A stretch of 64,000 nucleotides of DNA from Doryteuthis pealeii (taxonomy: Eukaryota > Mollusca > Cephalopoda > Myopsida > Loliginidae), in NCBI GenBank assembly GCA_023376005.1, contig CM042160.1, positions 87,663,894 to 87,727,893 on the forward strand, in the 5' to 3' direction. Position numbers and translations under genes: made by a program. The first letter of the stretch is position 1; each line of letters starts with the position of its first letter. The notes under the pieces are model-generated. The model saw only the letters and a program-made list of their open reading frames with translations. It was not told the DNA's origin and did not search any database. This document shows positions 44,801 through 55,630 of the stretch, piece after piece.

Positions 44801-47800
44801 CTGCTCATCCACCTGGGCTCTATCCTTAAGTATCACGGGTTGCTACTCACGGCCAACAGATGGCCCCATTGGGGGAGTCTTACCCCTCTACAGAGGTGCA
44901 GTCGGTGCATTCTAACACCACAGCTGACAGGGCGGTCAGAATATTGGGTTGTACTATGTAATTATTTTTCCTCTAAAAAATATGTATGGATGACAAGACT
45001 TTAGGACCACTTGCACAAGTCAAAGGGAGATATTTTGATTGAATTAGTTTTTAATTTGTTTATTTTATCTTAGAGAGTCCATGACATGCAACACTATACT
45101 TTAGCTCTTAGTTAGGCTAGACAAGCAGTCAGATAGGCACCCTCTGCTCAATTGGCTGGTCATGTCAAGCCTTAGCACCTATATGATTGGCCCAATTTTA
45201 TTGCCCTTATGGCAAACTCGCAATCCTTTTTATCATATATGTGCTAGAAGACGGTGACTGAGGGGCTTAGTGTCCTGGGTATGACGTTAAACTGCATCTA
45301 GTGGTGAAATTCCTATTCTGGAACTCTGGGGAGTGTAGTGTACCCCTTTATCGCCATTACTCCCAGGTCCACCTTGACTCAGTGTGGTAGTATATGTTAG
45401 GGTTGCATCTATGGGATAAATAGATAAAAAAATGATTATTAAAAAATGTTTTTTTAAATTAGGTTTGAAAAAAAAAAATTGAATACCCAACAAGAATGAA
45501 TAAAATAAAATGCCCTCAGCCTAGAATAACCCAACAAGTGTTGACATGCCGTAAAATCTAACCAACATTAAAAATCTTATTGTATTTTTGTAATTAGATA
45601 TTTTTGGACCCCAAAAAATGTTATAGGGTTCCTGCTTGAGAATCATTAGTATATTCGAAAAAGTGCTAATGATAGTTTAAATTTATATGCAAACACGGAG
45701 ATGCTGATAGGTATGCGTCCTGTGTCCCTGATGCAGTAAAATCATATCCATGAATCCCAGTGTTTTTTTTTTTTTCTTTTCTCACCATTTCAAGCTAACT
45801 GTAAATACATTTCAATAGTTTCTTAGAAATAAATTATACTGGATAGGTTACATAGCTTTAGTTATTTCTCCATACCATAAATTAAAAAAAAACCTATAAT
45901 CTATTAAGAAACTTTAATTGGGAACCATAAATTTTCCCTGGGGACTCATTGAAAGCAAATATGATAAGCTACCCACATCCATTGTAAGCTGCTGAAACAC
46001 TGCATCTTTCAAGGCCTCCATGCTTCCTGTAGTCCGCCAACACCATACCTGATGCCCCTCTCCACACACATAAGCGCACACTCGCACGCATATTATTACT
46101 GTACGCTGTTCATGTTCCTGACACTATTACATTATTCTGTGTACTAGACATGAGACTGATGAGTTGTGGTGCACCTGAGCACAGTACACATACATGTATA
46201 TTATTACTGTACGCTGTTCATGTTCCTGACACTAATACATTATTCTGTGTACTAGACATGAGACTTTGATGAGTTGTGGTGCACCTGAGCACAATACACA
46301 TACATGTATATTATTACTGTACGCTGTTCATGTTCCTGACACTAATACATTATTCTATGTACTAGACATGAGACTTTGATGAGTTGTGGTGCACCTGAGC
46401 ACAGTACACATACATGTATATTATTACTGCACACTGTTCATGTTCCTGACACTAATACATTATTCTGTGTACTAGACATGAGACTTTGATGAGTTGTGGT
46501 GCACCTGAGCACTGTACACATACATGTATATTATTACTGCACACTGTTCATGTTCCTGACACTAATACATTATTCTGTGTACTAGACATGAGACTTTGAT
46601 GAGTTGTGGTGCACCTGAGCACAGTACACATACATGTATATTATTACTGTACGCTGTTCATGTTCCTGACACTAATACATTATTCTATGTACTTGACATG
46701 AGACTTTGATGAGTTGTGGTGCACCTGAGCACTGTACACATACATGCATATTATTACTGTAAACTGTTCATGTTCCTGACTTGAACAGTTTACACAATAA
46801 ATTTCATTATTATTATTATTTTTATGTATGTCCCAGAACACACTAAATCAAAAAGCTATCAGCATCACTGTAAACATAACAACTATTATCGGACATGTTG
46901 TATCATTTACTCTTTTGCAGCATCTTAATACAATTTTTTTTTTCTTTTTTCAGAATCTTGCAAATTACGAAAAAATGAAAATGTTCCAGATGTTGAACCG
47001 ACAAAAACTGAGGAAACCCCAACTGAAAAAGGTACTTTTTGTTTGCAAAATTATTTTGTAGATTTTATTTGTGTTGTTGAACTCAATGGACAATTCTTGT
47101 CTGACGAGTTTTTGTTCAATCCTGTCTAACTGTTTAGCCATCTTTATAATATCTGGGTGGAATTGGTGTATGAATCCACCAAAGGTTTTAACACAAGCGG
47201 TTTCTGCACAACTTAGTGCCATTATCAGGTGTGGAACTGGTGAGATGTTTCCATTGAAGCCTTATATATTAAACAAAAAAAACCCGGTAATTTATGAGGA
47301 AGTGCGTCCTGGTCTCCTGCCTCAGAAATTGCTACCCGGTGACTATTAAAATAACGTCCCCAGCTATGTCATCTCGGCAGTGTTACTTGAAAGAAAACAA
47401 CCAACTTAGGGCGTTAAATGTATTTTAGAGGGAGGGGGCTTCTCTTTATTGTATATGAACAAATGGAGATGGGTGGATAGATATATATAAACAAAGTAAA
47501 AAATGAACAAATTGAGGTAGATAGATAGATAGATATCCATCTTCATATCTAAACAAGAATTACAACAAATTTCTATAAATAAACAAGAATTACGACAAAT
47601 TTCTATAAATAAATTTCTAAACAAATTACGATAAATAAATAAGAATTACGACAAAAAAAGAGAAGCCCCCTTCCCCTCTAAAATACATTTAACGCCCTAA
47701 GTTGGTTGTTTTCTTTCAAGTAACACTGCCAAGACGACATAGCTGGGGACGTTATTTTAATAGTCACTGGGTAGCAATTTCTGAGGCAGGAGACCGGGAC

Positions 47801-50800
47801 GCACTTTCTCATAAATTACCAAAATAACCTACCTTAAACAAGATAAACTTTGAAACCAGTCAACATGTTCTCAAATGCCAATAATTTCCCACCAATTCTT
47901 CTCTCACCATTCCCCATAAATTCTTATAAAATGGGAGCCCCTCCTACTACTAATTCCTACTGCTACTGTTTGTTTTAAAAGAAACAATTGAAACATCTCA
48001 TGGAATTGAATGCTCTTTTTTCTTCATCTTTCATGTTCATCTTTCTATTCCATTGAAACAGATTAGCGTTATCACTTTCAAGCTTTCTCTGTGTCTCCAC
48101 TCTTTTCTCTTTCTTTGTTATATCTTTTCTGATGCGTAGCATGTCCTTTTTCTTCCCTTTCTTTCTTCAAAAGAATGGGCCATTATTTAGCTTGAGGTGA
48201 TTATACCCATCCCCCTACCAACTCCAAACTACAAAGCTTCTCTGGATTGGGGTGGGGGTGTTTGGAGTTAGTGTGACACATGTAGGTATTTACTAGTGTA
48301 TTGATACATAGATATTCTGGTGATATAAGTTTGGTATTATTGAAGGTTTTGCTGTGGAGTAATAAAACACCCCTCACTGATATAATGGACTAGTCTGAAA
48401 AGACTATGAATTGTGTATATATTTTGAACATAAATAAAATATATATATATTGTTGACTTCTAATATTGTCTCCTATGTTTTTCTTTACTTTACTGTCGGA
48501 CTACGATATGACTGAGGAATTTTGTATTGACCTATGTGGTATTAACATAATTATGAATGAAGACAACAAGAAAGTCACAAGGTTTATAAAAAAAAAAACT
48601 AATCTACAACAGCAAATTTTCCCCCACAAAAAATACAAATTAAAAATTAAATTAAATTAAATAATTTAATTATATAAAATTCATTAAATATAATATATTA
48701 AATATAATATATATATACAATGTATATTTAATATATTTAAAAATAAATATATTTAATTATTTATTCATAAATTTATTTATTTATAAATAAATTAAATTTA
48801 TTTATAAATATCAATTTATTTATAGATAAATTAGATTTATTTATAAATAAAAAAAATTATAGATTTATACCAGATGATATGTAATTTTAAAATTTTATAA
48901 ATTTATTTATAAATTAAAAATTATAAATAAATTAGATTTATTTATTTATAAATATATAATATTTATATATTTAATATATATAATATATATTAAATATGAT
49001 ATATTAAAATGTATATTATAAATAAATTAATAATTAAATAAATAAATTAAATAATAAATTAACAAATTAAAATACAAAATACAATTATAAAATACAAATT
49101 TTGTATTGACCTATGTGGTATTAACAAAATTATTAATGAAGACAAGAAGAAAGTCACCAGGTTTATAAAAAAACAAATTTTTTTCCCCACAAAAAAAAAA
49201 AAAAAAAAAAATATTTGACTCACAGAGGAAGTGAAATTTCAAAAAGGAGAGATGTTGTGGGGTGATAAAAACACTCTCACTGACACAAGGGACTAGTCTG
49301 AAAAGACTATGAATTGTGAACATCTATTAATAATAGAGATTATCTGTATTTCTGTCTGTAACAAAAACTACATCATAGCTCTACCTCACAGCTTACGTCA
49401 CAATATTCTTATGCTATATACACCCAAAATTTGAGTAAGCAAGTTTTAAAATTATTTTTTTACTCCCATCCCTTTTTTTTTTTTTTTTTTTTTTTTTTTA
49501 CAGTAACAGTAAGTTAACTAAAAAGTTTACAAATAAATAAATACCTACGATTTTGTGAAAAATATTCAAAATAATTGTTTGATTATTACATGCATGCAAC
49601 ATTTTATTTGAGAGGGACGGGGCTCAGTTTTCATTCCAAATTGTTTTTTTTTTGTTTTTTATTTTTACTCCTTTAATAAATATGAGGATTTTGCTTACTT
49701 ATGATACAAACCCTCTGACATTGAATTTTTAACTCCAACCCTCTCAGGCAATGTCTTTCAAAAATTAATTTTTATGATGCCCGGAGGGTGTTTTCTGTTG
49801 CTAGTATATATAAAATACTTATAGTTGAATTCTGATATTGTCTTCTGCCTCATTTATTTTCCTGTTGGGCTACAATATAACTGATTTTATTTTTTCATTT
49901 TTTGCTTCAGAAATTGATTTGGAAGAAGATGACATAACAGATGATCAAGTGTCACAATCTCAGCTTCAGCAATTAGGTAAGTTATTCTTACTTAGCATCT
50001 TATTTTTCATCTTCTCATCAGTAGTAGAGGTTGATGGGTGTCCTGCTCCCTCTACATTCGTCATGTTAGTTTGGCCACTTTTAAACTTCTCTATCCACTC
50101 TTACACATTTCTACACAGTAGTACACAGTCCTTGGAATTAGCAGGAACAGATGCTTTCAGTGTGACTTGACTGTATAATCTCAAGAGCATAAAATTAATG
50201 GTAATCTTCAACTTGTTCCTTGTAAATTCCTACCATAAAATAAACTGAACCCTCATTTTATGTCCGTGTTTTTGCTATAAATGTTTTATTTTTCTTGCAC
50301 CCGTTATTTTACAATACTAAATATATTTTATTTATTTATTTTAATATTCATTTCAATGTGTATATTATAAAAGCTTTTATTTTGTTAGAATGGTTAGTTT
50401 TAAAGTGGGGGTTCGTTTTACAATTTAGGCATAAATTGGATCCTCCTTTTATGACCGTAATTTTGTTTTTTGTCGACAATTAAAATCTGACGTTTTTATT
50501 TTAGAGCACCAAAGCCAAAAAAAAAACAGAAAGGAAATAACAAAAAAAGGAGCCCCCACTTTAAAACTAACAATTCTCACAAAATAAAAACTTTTAAAAT
50601 ATACACATTGAAGTGAACATTAAAATAATAAATAAAATATATCTAGTATTGTAAAATAACGGGTACAAGAAAAATAAAACATTTATTGCAAAACACGGAC
50701 ATAAAATGAGGGTTCAGTTTATTTTATGGTAGGAATTTACGAGGAACAAGTTGAAGATTACCATTAATTTTATGCTCTTGAGATTATACAGTCAAGTCAC

Positions 50801-51909
50801 ACTGAAAGCATCTGTTCCTGCTAATTCCAAGGACTGTGTACTACTGTGTAGAAATGTGTAAGAGTGGATAGAGAAGTTTAAAAGCGGCCAAACTAACATG
50901 ATGAATGTAGAGGGAGCAGGACACCCATCAACCTCTACCACTGATGAGAAGACTTAGCAAGCTTGAAAGCCCCTGCAGATTAGTCATATTTCTGCCTACG
51001 ATCTTAAAACTCTTTTACAGAGATGCGTCCTGCATTCCTGATGTACAAAAATCTAAAAGGACGCAGTAAAATCATATCCATGCATCCCAGTGTTTTTCTT
51101 TTTTCTTCCCTCATCATTTCAAACTAACTGTAAATACATTTCAATAGTTTCTTAGAAATGAAATATACAGGATATGTTACAAGGTAGGAGTTAGATGGCT
51201 TTAGTTGGGACCCATAAATTTTCTCTGGGACTCATTCAAAGCAAATGTGTGTGTCCCAGGACACACCAAATCAAAAATCTATCAGCATCACTGCATATAT
51301 CCAACCTAATTCCATAATCTACTTTAAGAAAATAACAGATCAGGAAAAATCCAACAAAGTGTGAGGAAAAATTATGGAAAAAAGTGAATAACGAACACAG
51401 ACAATGATATTAAATTTATATTTCATCTCTTTTGATCTTAGACTAACAGAGGTGAAATATTAATTAATAAGGTAGGAGTTAGACAGCTTTAGTTGGGACC
51501 CATAAATTTTCTTGGGGACTCATTCAAAGTAAATATGTGTGTCCCAGGATGAACTAAATCAAAAAATTATCAGCATCACTGCTTGTATATATATTTTTTA
51601 TTCTGATTATTTGAAAATCTTTTTCTTTTTCTTCCAGAATCGTCCAGTGAGTTAAAGGACATTTTGGCTAACAAACATTTACGTGATATGTTAGTTCAAG
51701 TCAACAGTTCAACTCAAATAAGTAAAGACATAGAGCAGGCCATGCAGGAACCTATATTCTGTGAATTTGCAACAAAATGTTTGGAAATTGTAAAAGACGG
51801 ACAGAGTAACATTGATGCACCAAATTTGAAACTGCCTGAAGTAGATGACGTGAACATGGAATTACCTATTTTGAAGAAAAAAAAAAGAAAAAAAAAAAAA
51901 AAAATATAG
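40716..51909 (+). CDS. ZNHIT3: zinc finger HIT domain-containing protein 3 (ZNHIT3), five exons
   Basis: ZNHIT3 (yeast Hit1) pairs with NUFIP1/Rsa1 in assembly of box C/D snoRNPs in the nucleus. Exons: 40,716-40,792, 43,192-43,232, 46,954-47,031, 49,911-49,976 and 51,638-51,909, all GT/AG and phase-compatible, giving 177 residues (human about 155). The start is the first ATG, 'MRDPVKCEVCSEEFSK'. Exon 2 gives 'CSVACYKTH', the second half of the HIT treble clef. Exons 3-4 are an acidic linker ('EIDLEEDDITDD'). Exon 5 has the conserved C-terminal helical region, 'ELKDILANKHLRDMLVQV' then 'AMQEPIFCEFATKCLEIV', the NUFIP1-binding part. A Lys-rich tail from a poly-A run ends at TAG 51,909. As written, residues 17-25 lack the central Cys pair of the finger, which appears in the +1 frame (YKCPKC). 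Two compensating one-base indels explain this. Confidence 0.92.
40850..41058. repeat. intronic foldback, ~92-bp arms
   Basis: 'aacctactcaagtttcacca' and 'ccagtgga'-type sequence at 40,855-40,945 are mirrored at 40,970-41,054, with a ~27-bp loop region itself partly palindromic (tgtgtatt/aatacaca). Arms ~92% identical by eye. No ORF. In ZNHIT3 intron 1. Confidence 0.92.
41212..41830 (+). mobile_element. non-autonomous Helitron, copy 1
   Basis: Starts TCTTATTATAATGGAGATTG, preceded by A, and ends CTAG, followed by T. Ten bases before the end is a short hairpin, gcacc/gggtgc. 5' TC, 3' hairpin plus CTRR and insertion between A and T are the Helitron hallmarks. No Rep/helicase ORF, so non-autonomous. 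In ZNHIT3 intron 1. Confidence 0.75.
42070..42180 (-). pseudogene. mariner transposase N-terminal relic
   Basis: On the minus strand, 'gtacgagtggatagagaagt' followed by 'aagcgactagacaagcgt' corresponds to the YEWIEKFKsGrtSV segment of mariner transposase, as in the clearer relic at 56,285-56,640. Stops interrupt it. Confidence 0.55.
42358..42655 (+). repeat. tRNA-derived SINE (family E), near full length
   Basis: A box 'tggtgtaatggtttaaag', B box 'gagttcaaatcctgga', then 'cccttggaaaggtatgaatc', 'gggcagactgggctctttaa', 'gtgtcacatcctgctcatgc' and a G-run tail with gtaaatat. Best reference copy for this family in the window. Confidence 0.88.
42722..43121. mobile_element. foldback element with ~165-bp arms
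   Basis: The left end 'gtaatctgaacattagctac' is mirrored by 'gtaactaatgttcagattac'. The arms run through 'cggccattttcatttcac' and 'caatacaactgcatgtttta' to a ~60-bp centre. Single-arm relatives are at 2,565-2,640 and 63,343-63,455. In ZNHIT3 intron 1. Confidence 0.9.
43274..43907. mobile_element. Tc1/mariner-type MITE with a Helitron inside
   Basis: Terminal inverted repeats 'cagtgtggtccaaaagtctt' (left) and the inverse 'aagacttttggaccatgctg' (right) lie between TA dinucleotides at 43,272 and 43,908. No transposase. The Helitron at 43,318-43,700 makes up most of the interior. Confidence 0.65.
43318..43700 (+). mobile_element. non-autonomous Helitron, copy 3
   Basis: A|TCTATTAATAATGGAGATTC at the 5' end. 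At the 3' end 'cgcccggagggtg' hairpin, spacer, CTAG|T. Shorter (383 bp) and diverged from copies 1 and 2 inside. ZNHIT3 intron 2. Confidence 0.65.
43920..45012. mobile_element. second Tc1/mariner-type element, containing family B
   Basis: The left end 'acagggtcgtccgaaagtct' is approximately mirrored by 'gacaagactttaggaccac' at 44,990-45,010. The interior has 'gtgatgctgatagctttttg' and 'gtgtgtcctgggatgcat', pieces recurring at 45,700, 46,830, 51,250 and 51,540. A family B repeat sits at 44,338-44,940. Confidence 0.55.
44338..44940 (+). repeat. family B, full-length reference copy
   Basis: Runs from 'tttgttttattttacggcat' through 'gatgggaccctaacaggtac', 'gatgaaggggtgctccaca' and 'gtagacccctcagccacc' to 'cacagctgacagggcggtc'. 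~600 bp, no ORF, class unknown. Confidence 0.8.
45100..45570 (-). repeat. family B copy, inverted, rearranged
   Basis: Contains the inverse 'tggtatatgttagggttgc', 'aataacccaacaagtgttg' and 'acatgccgtaaaatc', and forward-oriented 'ctggtcatgtcaagccttag'. Confidence 0.6.
45571..46082. other. ZNHIT3 intron 2, repeat fragments
   Basis: Contains a relative of the 51,000-51,300 sequence ('gatgcagtaaaatcatatcc', 'aagctaactgtaaatacatt'). Confidence 0.5.
46083..46790. repeat. 110-bp minisatellite, ~6.4 units
   Basis: 'tacatgtata' recurs at 46,191, 46,301, 46,411, 46,521 and 46,631, and as tacatgcata at 46,741: exactly 110 bp each time. Each unit includes 'gctgttcatgttcctgacac' and 'gatgagttgtggtgcacctg'. 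The first unit is one base shorter. In ZNHIT3 intron 2. Confidence 0.97.
47282..47826. mobile_element. foldback element, ~165-bp arms
   Basis: The left arm from 'cggtaatttatgaggaagtg' through 'ctcctgcctcagaaattgct', 'aataacgtccccagct' and 'gggcgttaaatgtatttt' is mirrored at 47,655-47,826. The ~190-bp centre holds TAGA repeats and a 'aaacaagaattacgacaaat' tandem repeat. It is homologous to the arm of 27,331-27,544. In ZNHIT3 intron 3. Confidence 0.9.
47827..48518. other. ZNHIT3 intron 3, no feature recognised
   Basis: Ordinary intronic sequence. 'ccattgaaacagattagcgtt' near 48,051 recurs near 53,325, so part is a dispersed repeat. Confidence 0.45.
48519..49178. repeat. almost pure A/T block between direct repeats
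   Basis: 'tattgacctatgtggtatta' to 'aggtttataaaa' occurs at 48,523-48,598 and 49,102-49,178. The ~450 bp between is nearly free of G and C and built from atttattta/taaataaat units. Confidence 0.85.
49323..49804 (+). mobile_element. non-autonomous Helitron, copy 4
   Basis: A|TCTATTAATAATAGAGATTA at the 5' end; 3' 'tgcccggagggtg' hairpin, then ttttctgttg and CTAG|T. A T23-25 run is inside. ZNHIT3 intron 3, 106 bp upstream of exon 4. Confidence 0.68.
50010..50955. repeat. ~945-bp palindrome: mariner relic arms around a foldback element
   Basis: The outer arms (50,010-50,198 and 50,768-50,955) are inverted copies of a mariner transposase N-terminal segment: the right arm reads 'gagtggatagagaagttt', then the SG...N/GAGHPSTST-like region. 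They enclose foldback element copy B (50,201-50,762). Outer and inner arms are continuous in one inverted repeat. In ZNHIT3 intron 4. Confidence 0.9.
50201..50762. mobile_element. foldback element (family J), copy B
   Basis: Arms begin 'ggtaatcttcaacttgttcc' and extend to about 50,422, with the mirror at 50,540-50,762. They match copy A at 11,484-12,032 for the outer ~140 bp. The centre (50,425-50,540) differs in part. Confidence 0.88.
50956..51637. other. ZNHIT3 intron 4, dispersed repeat fragments
   Basis: Two copies of 'ggtaggagttagatggctttagttgggaccc'-type sequence (shortened here: 'tttagttgggacccataaa') at 51,200 and 51,490. Inverse relatives are at 44,080 and 45,900. Confidence 0.55.
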
Positions 51910-52026
51910 TAGGGAAACTTTAAAAAATTTTTTTTTTTTTTTTTTACTTTACTTAAAAATCAAGTTTTAGTCATTTTATAATTTTTCATGAAAAAATACA
52001 CACAGGAAAAAATGTTTCTTTTTGTG

Positions 52027-52036
52027 AATAAATAAA
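52027..52036 (+). promoter_or_regulatory. polyadenylation signal of ZNHIT3
   Basis: AATAAA at 52,027-52,032 and again at 52,031-52,036, ~120 bp after the stop codon, in a T-rich stretch. Canonical sequence and expected distance. Confidence 0.7.
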
Positions 52037-52133
52037 TATATGCATATATTTTATTTTGTTTGCTCTTTTTTTCTTTTAAAGAATTAAAATCATAATACAC
52101 CAAAGTTTTCATATATATATATATATATATATA

Positions 52134-52767
52134 TCTTATTATAATGGAGATTGTGTGTTTGTCTGTCTGATGCCGAAACTAAATCACTACTCAAGTCACA
52201 ATTCCCTTAGTTATTGACGTCACATTCACCATGAATTTATTTTTATTTAACCTCAGTTATTGATAAAATTGTTATACTTTATTAATACTTTTGACTTTAT
52301 CTACATTCTAATAACATGCAATTGTATTTATATATGCGACAAAATAGCGGGTTATAGTGTGAACAGGAAAGCTAATTTGCATATTGATATTAAAAGTTAA
52401 ATTTTATTAAATATGCGCTTGGTATTATTGATTTCTAATTATTTGTTTTTTTCTTAATGAATATGAGCAAAAAGCTCGGGGATAAATCTTAAAAGAAATC
52501 CTTTAATATAAAGAAATAACAGTAATCTTATTCTTTACTTCCTAATTTAACTAAATAGTTAAATTAAAATTCAGCAATAAAAGGAGGGAGTGATGAAAAA
52601 TGATGGAAGACTTAGTTTCAAAGTTGTTCTATTCTTTGATTATACCCCCTCTGTTTCAAATCATTTTATTTGGATTTTTATTTAGTTTCAAAAGTATTTC
52701 AAATTTAACATATTTCATTACATTAAAATTCAAATACTTGCACCCGGAGGGTGCATATATTTGCTAG
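52134..52767 (+). mobile_element. non-autonomous Helitron, copy 2
   Basis: Best-preserved copy: A|TCTTATTATAATGGAGATTG at the 5' end; perfect 3' hairpin gcaccc-gga-gggtgc, then atatatttg and CTAG|T. 634 bp, same order as copy 1 throughout. Lies ~100 bp after the ZNHIT3 polyadenylation signal and follows an (AT)n run. Confidence 0.8.
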
Positions 52768-53980
52768 TTTATTTAATATACCAACCTGGTTGGTAAATGC
52801 TCGCAGTGAGAAAAAAAACAGTAAATAGTTTGATTGTAAAAATATACTACCAAACATCAACCGGGGAGAAAAACATTTTTGGAAAAAAGAAAAGACCAAG
52901 ATAATCGTACCAACAAAAAATAATTTATTGATACAATATTTGGCCAAAAGAAAAAACAATTTATATGTATATATGTATATATATATAAGATATATATAGT
53001 CATATACAATCGCCAGGAGACTAAAGCTAATAAGTAAAAAGTGCTCAATACCTAAGTAGAGCAAATAATAAAGATAAATCTAATGGGTCAGACGAACCTA
53101 CTAAAAGTTTTGTCTGACTCATTAGATTTATCTTATATATATATATATATATATACATACACTAGCAGGGCCTGTGGATATACCACAGTATGATAATTTA
53201 ATTATTACGTTTGATATGTTTACTTAAGAGCTATTGCAATAGTTCAATATGTAAAAAGTATAACAATCTTGAATTAACTTTCTCTCACTCTTTTTTTGCT
53301 TTCTTTCCTTCTTTTCATTGTGTTCAATTGAAACAGATTAGCGTTATTGCTTCCACGTGTTCCTCCCTTCTCTCTATCTTTCCCCTACTCATTCTTTCTT
53401 TCTTTCTTATATTTTTTCTGTATAGCATATCCTTTTTCTTCCCTTTCTTTATAATAAACATGGAATTGTCAATTATTTAGCTGAGGTTACAATACTCAAG
53501 AAATAAGAATATAGTGGATAAGCAACACCAGATAATCAGGATTTACACTTTTTGCATTTGCTCTTGGATGATTGGGACGGTCACATTTTTAACCAAAGGC
53601 TGTTGCAAGATGATAACAGCCGTACAAACATTAGTATTAATATATAGATAATGTGTGTGTGTGTATGAATATATAATTGAAATCATTGATGTAAAACACA
53701 TTGCCTCTGTTCTATGTTAATTGTTATGTACTAAGCTAAGTTTAGTACAAGGCCAGCATTATAGAGCGCTCATAATTCCTAGACATTATTTTGTTGTATA
53801 ATTTGCTTAGCTGTGCACACCTTGTTTTAAAATGAACCATTTTTGGGGCATATATAATAGGTGTTAAATTTTTCAACTGAAAAATATTTTCAAATTAAAC
53901 AAAAAAAATGAAAATTTGTTGGCATTTTTTTAATACTGTTCCATTTCAAATCAAACTGATTTTAATATTTTTTGTTTGTT
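52768..53980. other. no recognisable gene
   Basis: (AT)n at about 53,134-53,155. 'gtctgacccattagattt'-type sequence is inverted at 53,080 and 53,115 (a ~20-bp hairpin). Short ORFs only. Confidence 0.45.
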
Positions 53981-54028
<48 letters not shown>

Positions 54029-54069
54029 AAGTATTTGAGAAAGGAAAAAATGGCTCGATGACAGGTGTA

Positions 54070-54107
<38 letters not shown>

Positions 54108-54117
54108 TATATATATA
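53981..54117. repeat. two (AT)n microsatellites
   Basis: TA runs at 53,981-54,028 and 54,073-54,117 with a ~45-bp unique spacer. Confidence 0.95.
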
Positions 54118-55630
54118 AAGCAATGTTTTGAATAAATCAATTTGTAACAATGACAATTGCCTAACCCCCCCAAAAAAAAAAGCCTTTTTTTTTTTTTTTT
54201 TTAATTTGAATTTTGATAATGAAAAAACATTGGTTTACACAAGATGGTAATTATATTATGTAAAATGAAAATGGAAGTGAATCGACGGTATGTTGAAATT
54301 TCTCGACCGCGTTTGAACACTCTCTTCACGTGATTTTTAAAGAAGTTCTTTTTTCGAACATTTAAAAAATTCTCCACTTTCCAACGAATTTTATTTTTAA
54401 AAAATAAGGATTTACTCTGAGGAAGGTCGATACTTCTTTGTGTGCGGAACATTTCATCAAATTTTTCTATTATCATTTCATTTCATTTGGTTATTTAAAA
54501 ATAATAATAGTTTGAGTAATGTACACATAGATAAACTCCTGACCGAAACACATGTAAGTAAAATTGTTTAAAATATCCTATTTTATCCATTCTATACTTT
54601 CTGATTACATTATATATTATCTGCATGCATTTCATTTTGCAATTAAAATAAATTCATTATTTTCTGAGACATGAAATTGTACAGAGATTTTAATCCTTAA
54701 AATTTGAATGGAATATTTCGTTTTATAGTTGAGCCTGATGAAGTTAAGTCACACAGATGTTTTGGGAGGTTTACACTAACAGGAAATAAACACAACCACG
54801 AAACAAGGGGAATAACTAGCAAATGTTAATTTCTAAAAGTTATCTCCCCTGAGTAAGACCGCCTGTCGAGAGAAATTATCAAATGTACAAATTTACTACA
54901 TAAATGACCATTTCTTTCTGTATAACCAATTGGCCCTACACCAACGATCCGATTATGATGAAACTTTACACCCATTTTAAGCTATTATTCTGAAACAGGA
55001 CTGGTTAATTGGATTTCAATAAAAATTGATTCTGGATGTCTTTTATTATTATGGTGCTGGCAACTGATTTAATTTTTTTTTCAACATTTAATTTTCACTT
55101 TTTTCTTTTTTTTCTTATACTTTCTTTTTTTTTCTTATACTTTAAATATGTTTTGCCTAATTTATTCAATTGTTTTTTTTTGTTTTTTTTTCCTAAGTTA
55201 TTCAAATTGATAATAACTCGAATTTCGCCTTTTAACTAAATTAAGGAAGAAAAGAAAGTGATGTTATTTCTTTGTCATTTTAATATTAGATCCCCTTAAA
55301 TATTGCCTATGTATATTGTTTCACAAAAAAATTATTTTGAGTTTTTTAAATTAATTCATTCAAATATTGCCCATTTATTAAAAACAACATAATATTTTTT
55401 TATTTTATGATAAACTGTTTTATTATATATCATAAAAATATTTTTCCCACTGAAATGTCTTCTCTTTCCTCCTCCATTGTAAAGATGACCCATTATTGAT
55501 TCTTCTATTGAAATTCAATTAGCCAGTCCTGTTCCTGAATATTAGCTTAACATGTGTGTAAAGTTTCATGATCAGAGGACCGGTGTAGGCGGCATTTGGT
55601 TATAAAACATTTCTCTTAATTTTTGGACAT
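54118..55630. other. no recognisable gene
   Basis: AT-rich. 'caattggccctacaccaacg...ttaagctattattctga' (54,925-55,000) is echoed inverted by 'aatattagcttaacatg...gaccggtgtagg' (55,535-55,590), suggesting a large weak inverted repeat of about 54,840-55,610. Confidence 0.45.

Noticed and set aside
46140..46280. CTGATGAG in the first unit of the 110-bp array as a hammerhead core
   Set aside because: No GAAA after a possible stem II, and the other units read TTGATGAG.
52155..52190. ctgatgccgaaact in Helitron copy 2 as a hammerhead
   Set aside because: No room for stem II; the other Helitron copies read differently here.
54725..54775. cctgatgaagttaagtcacaca as a hammerhead core
   Set aside because: No GAAA block follows at the right distance and no stem II can be drawn.
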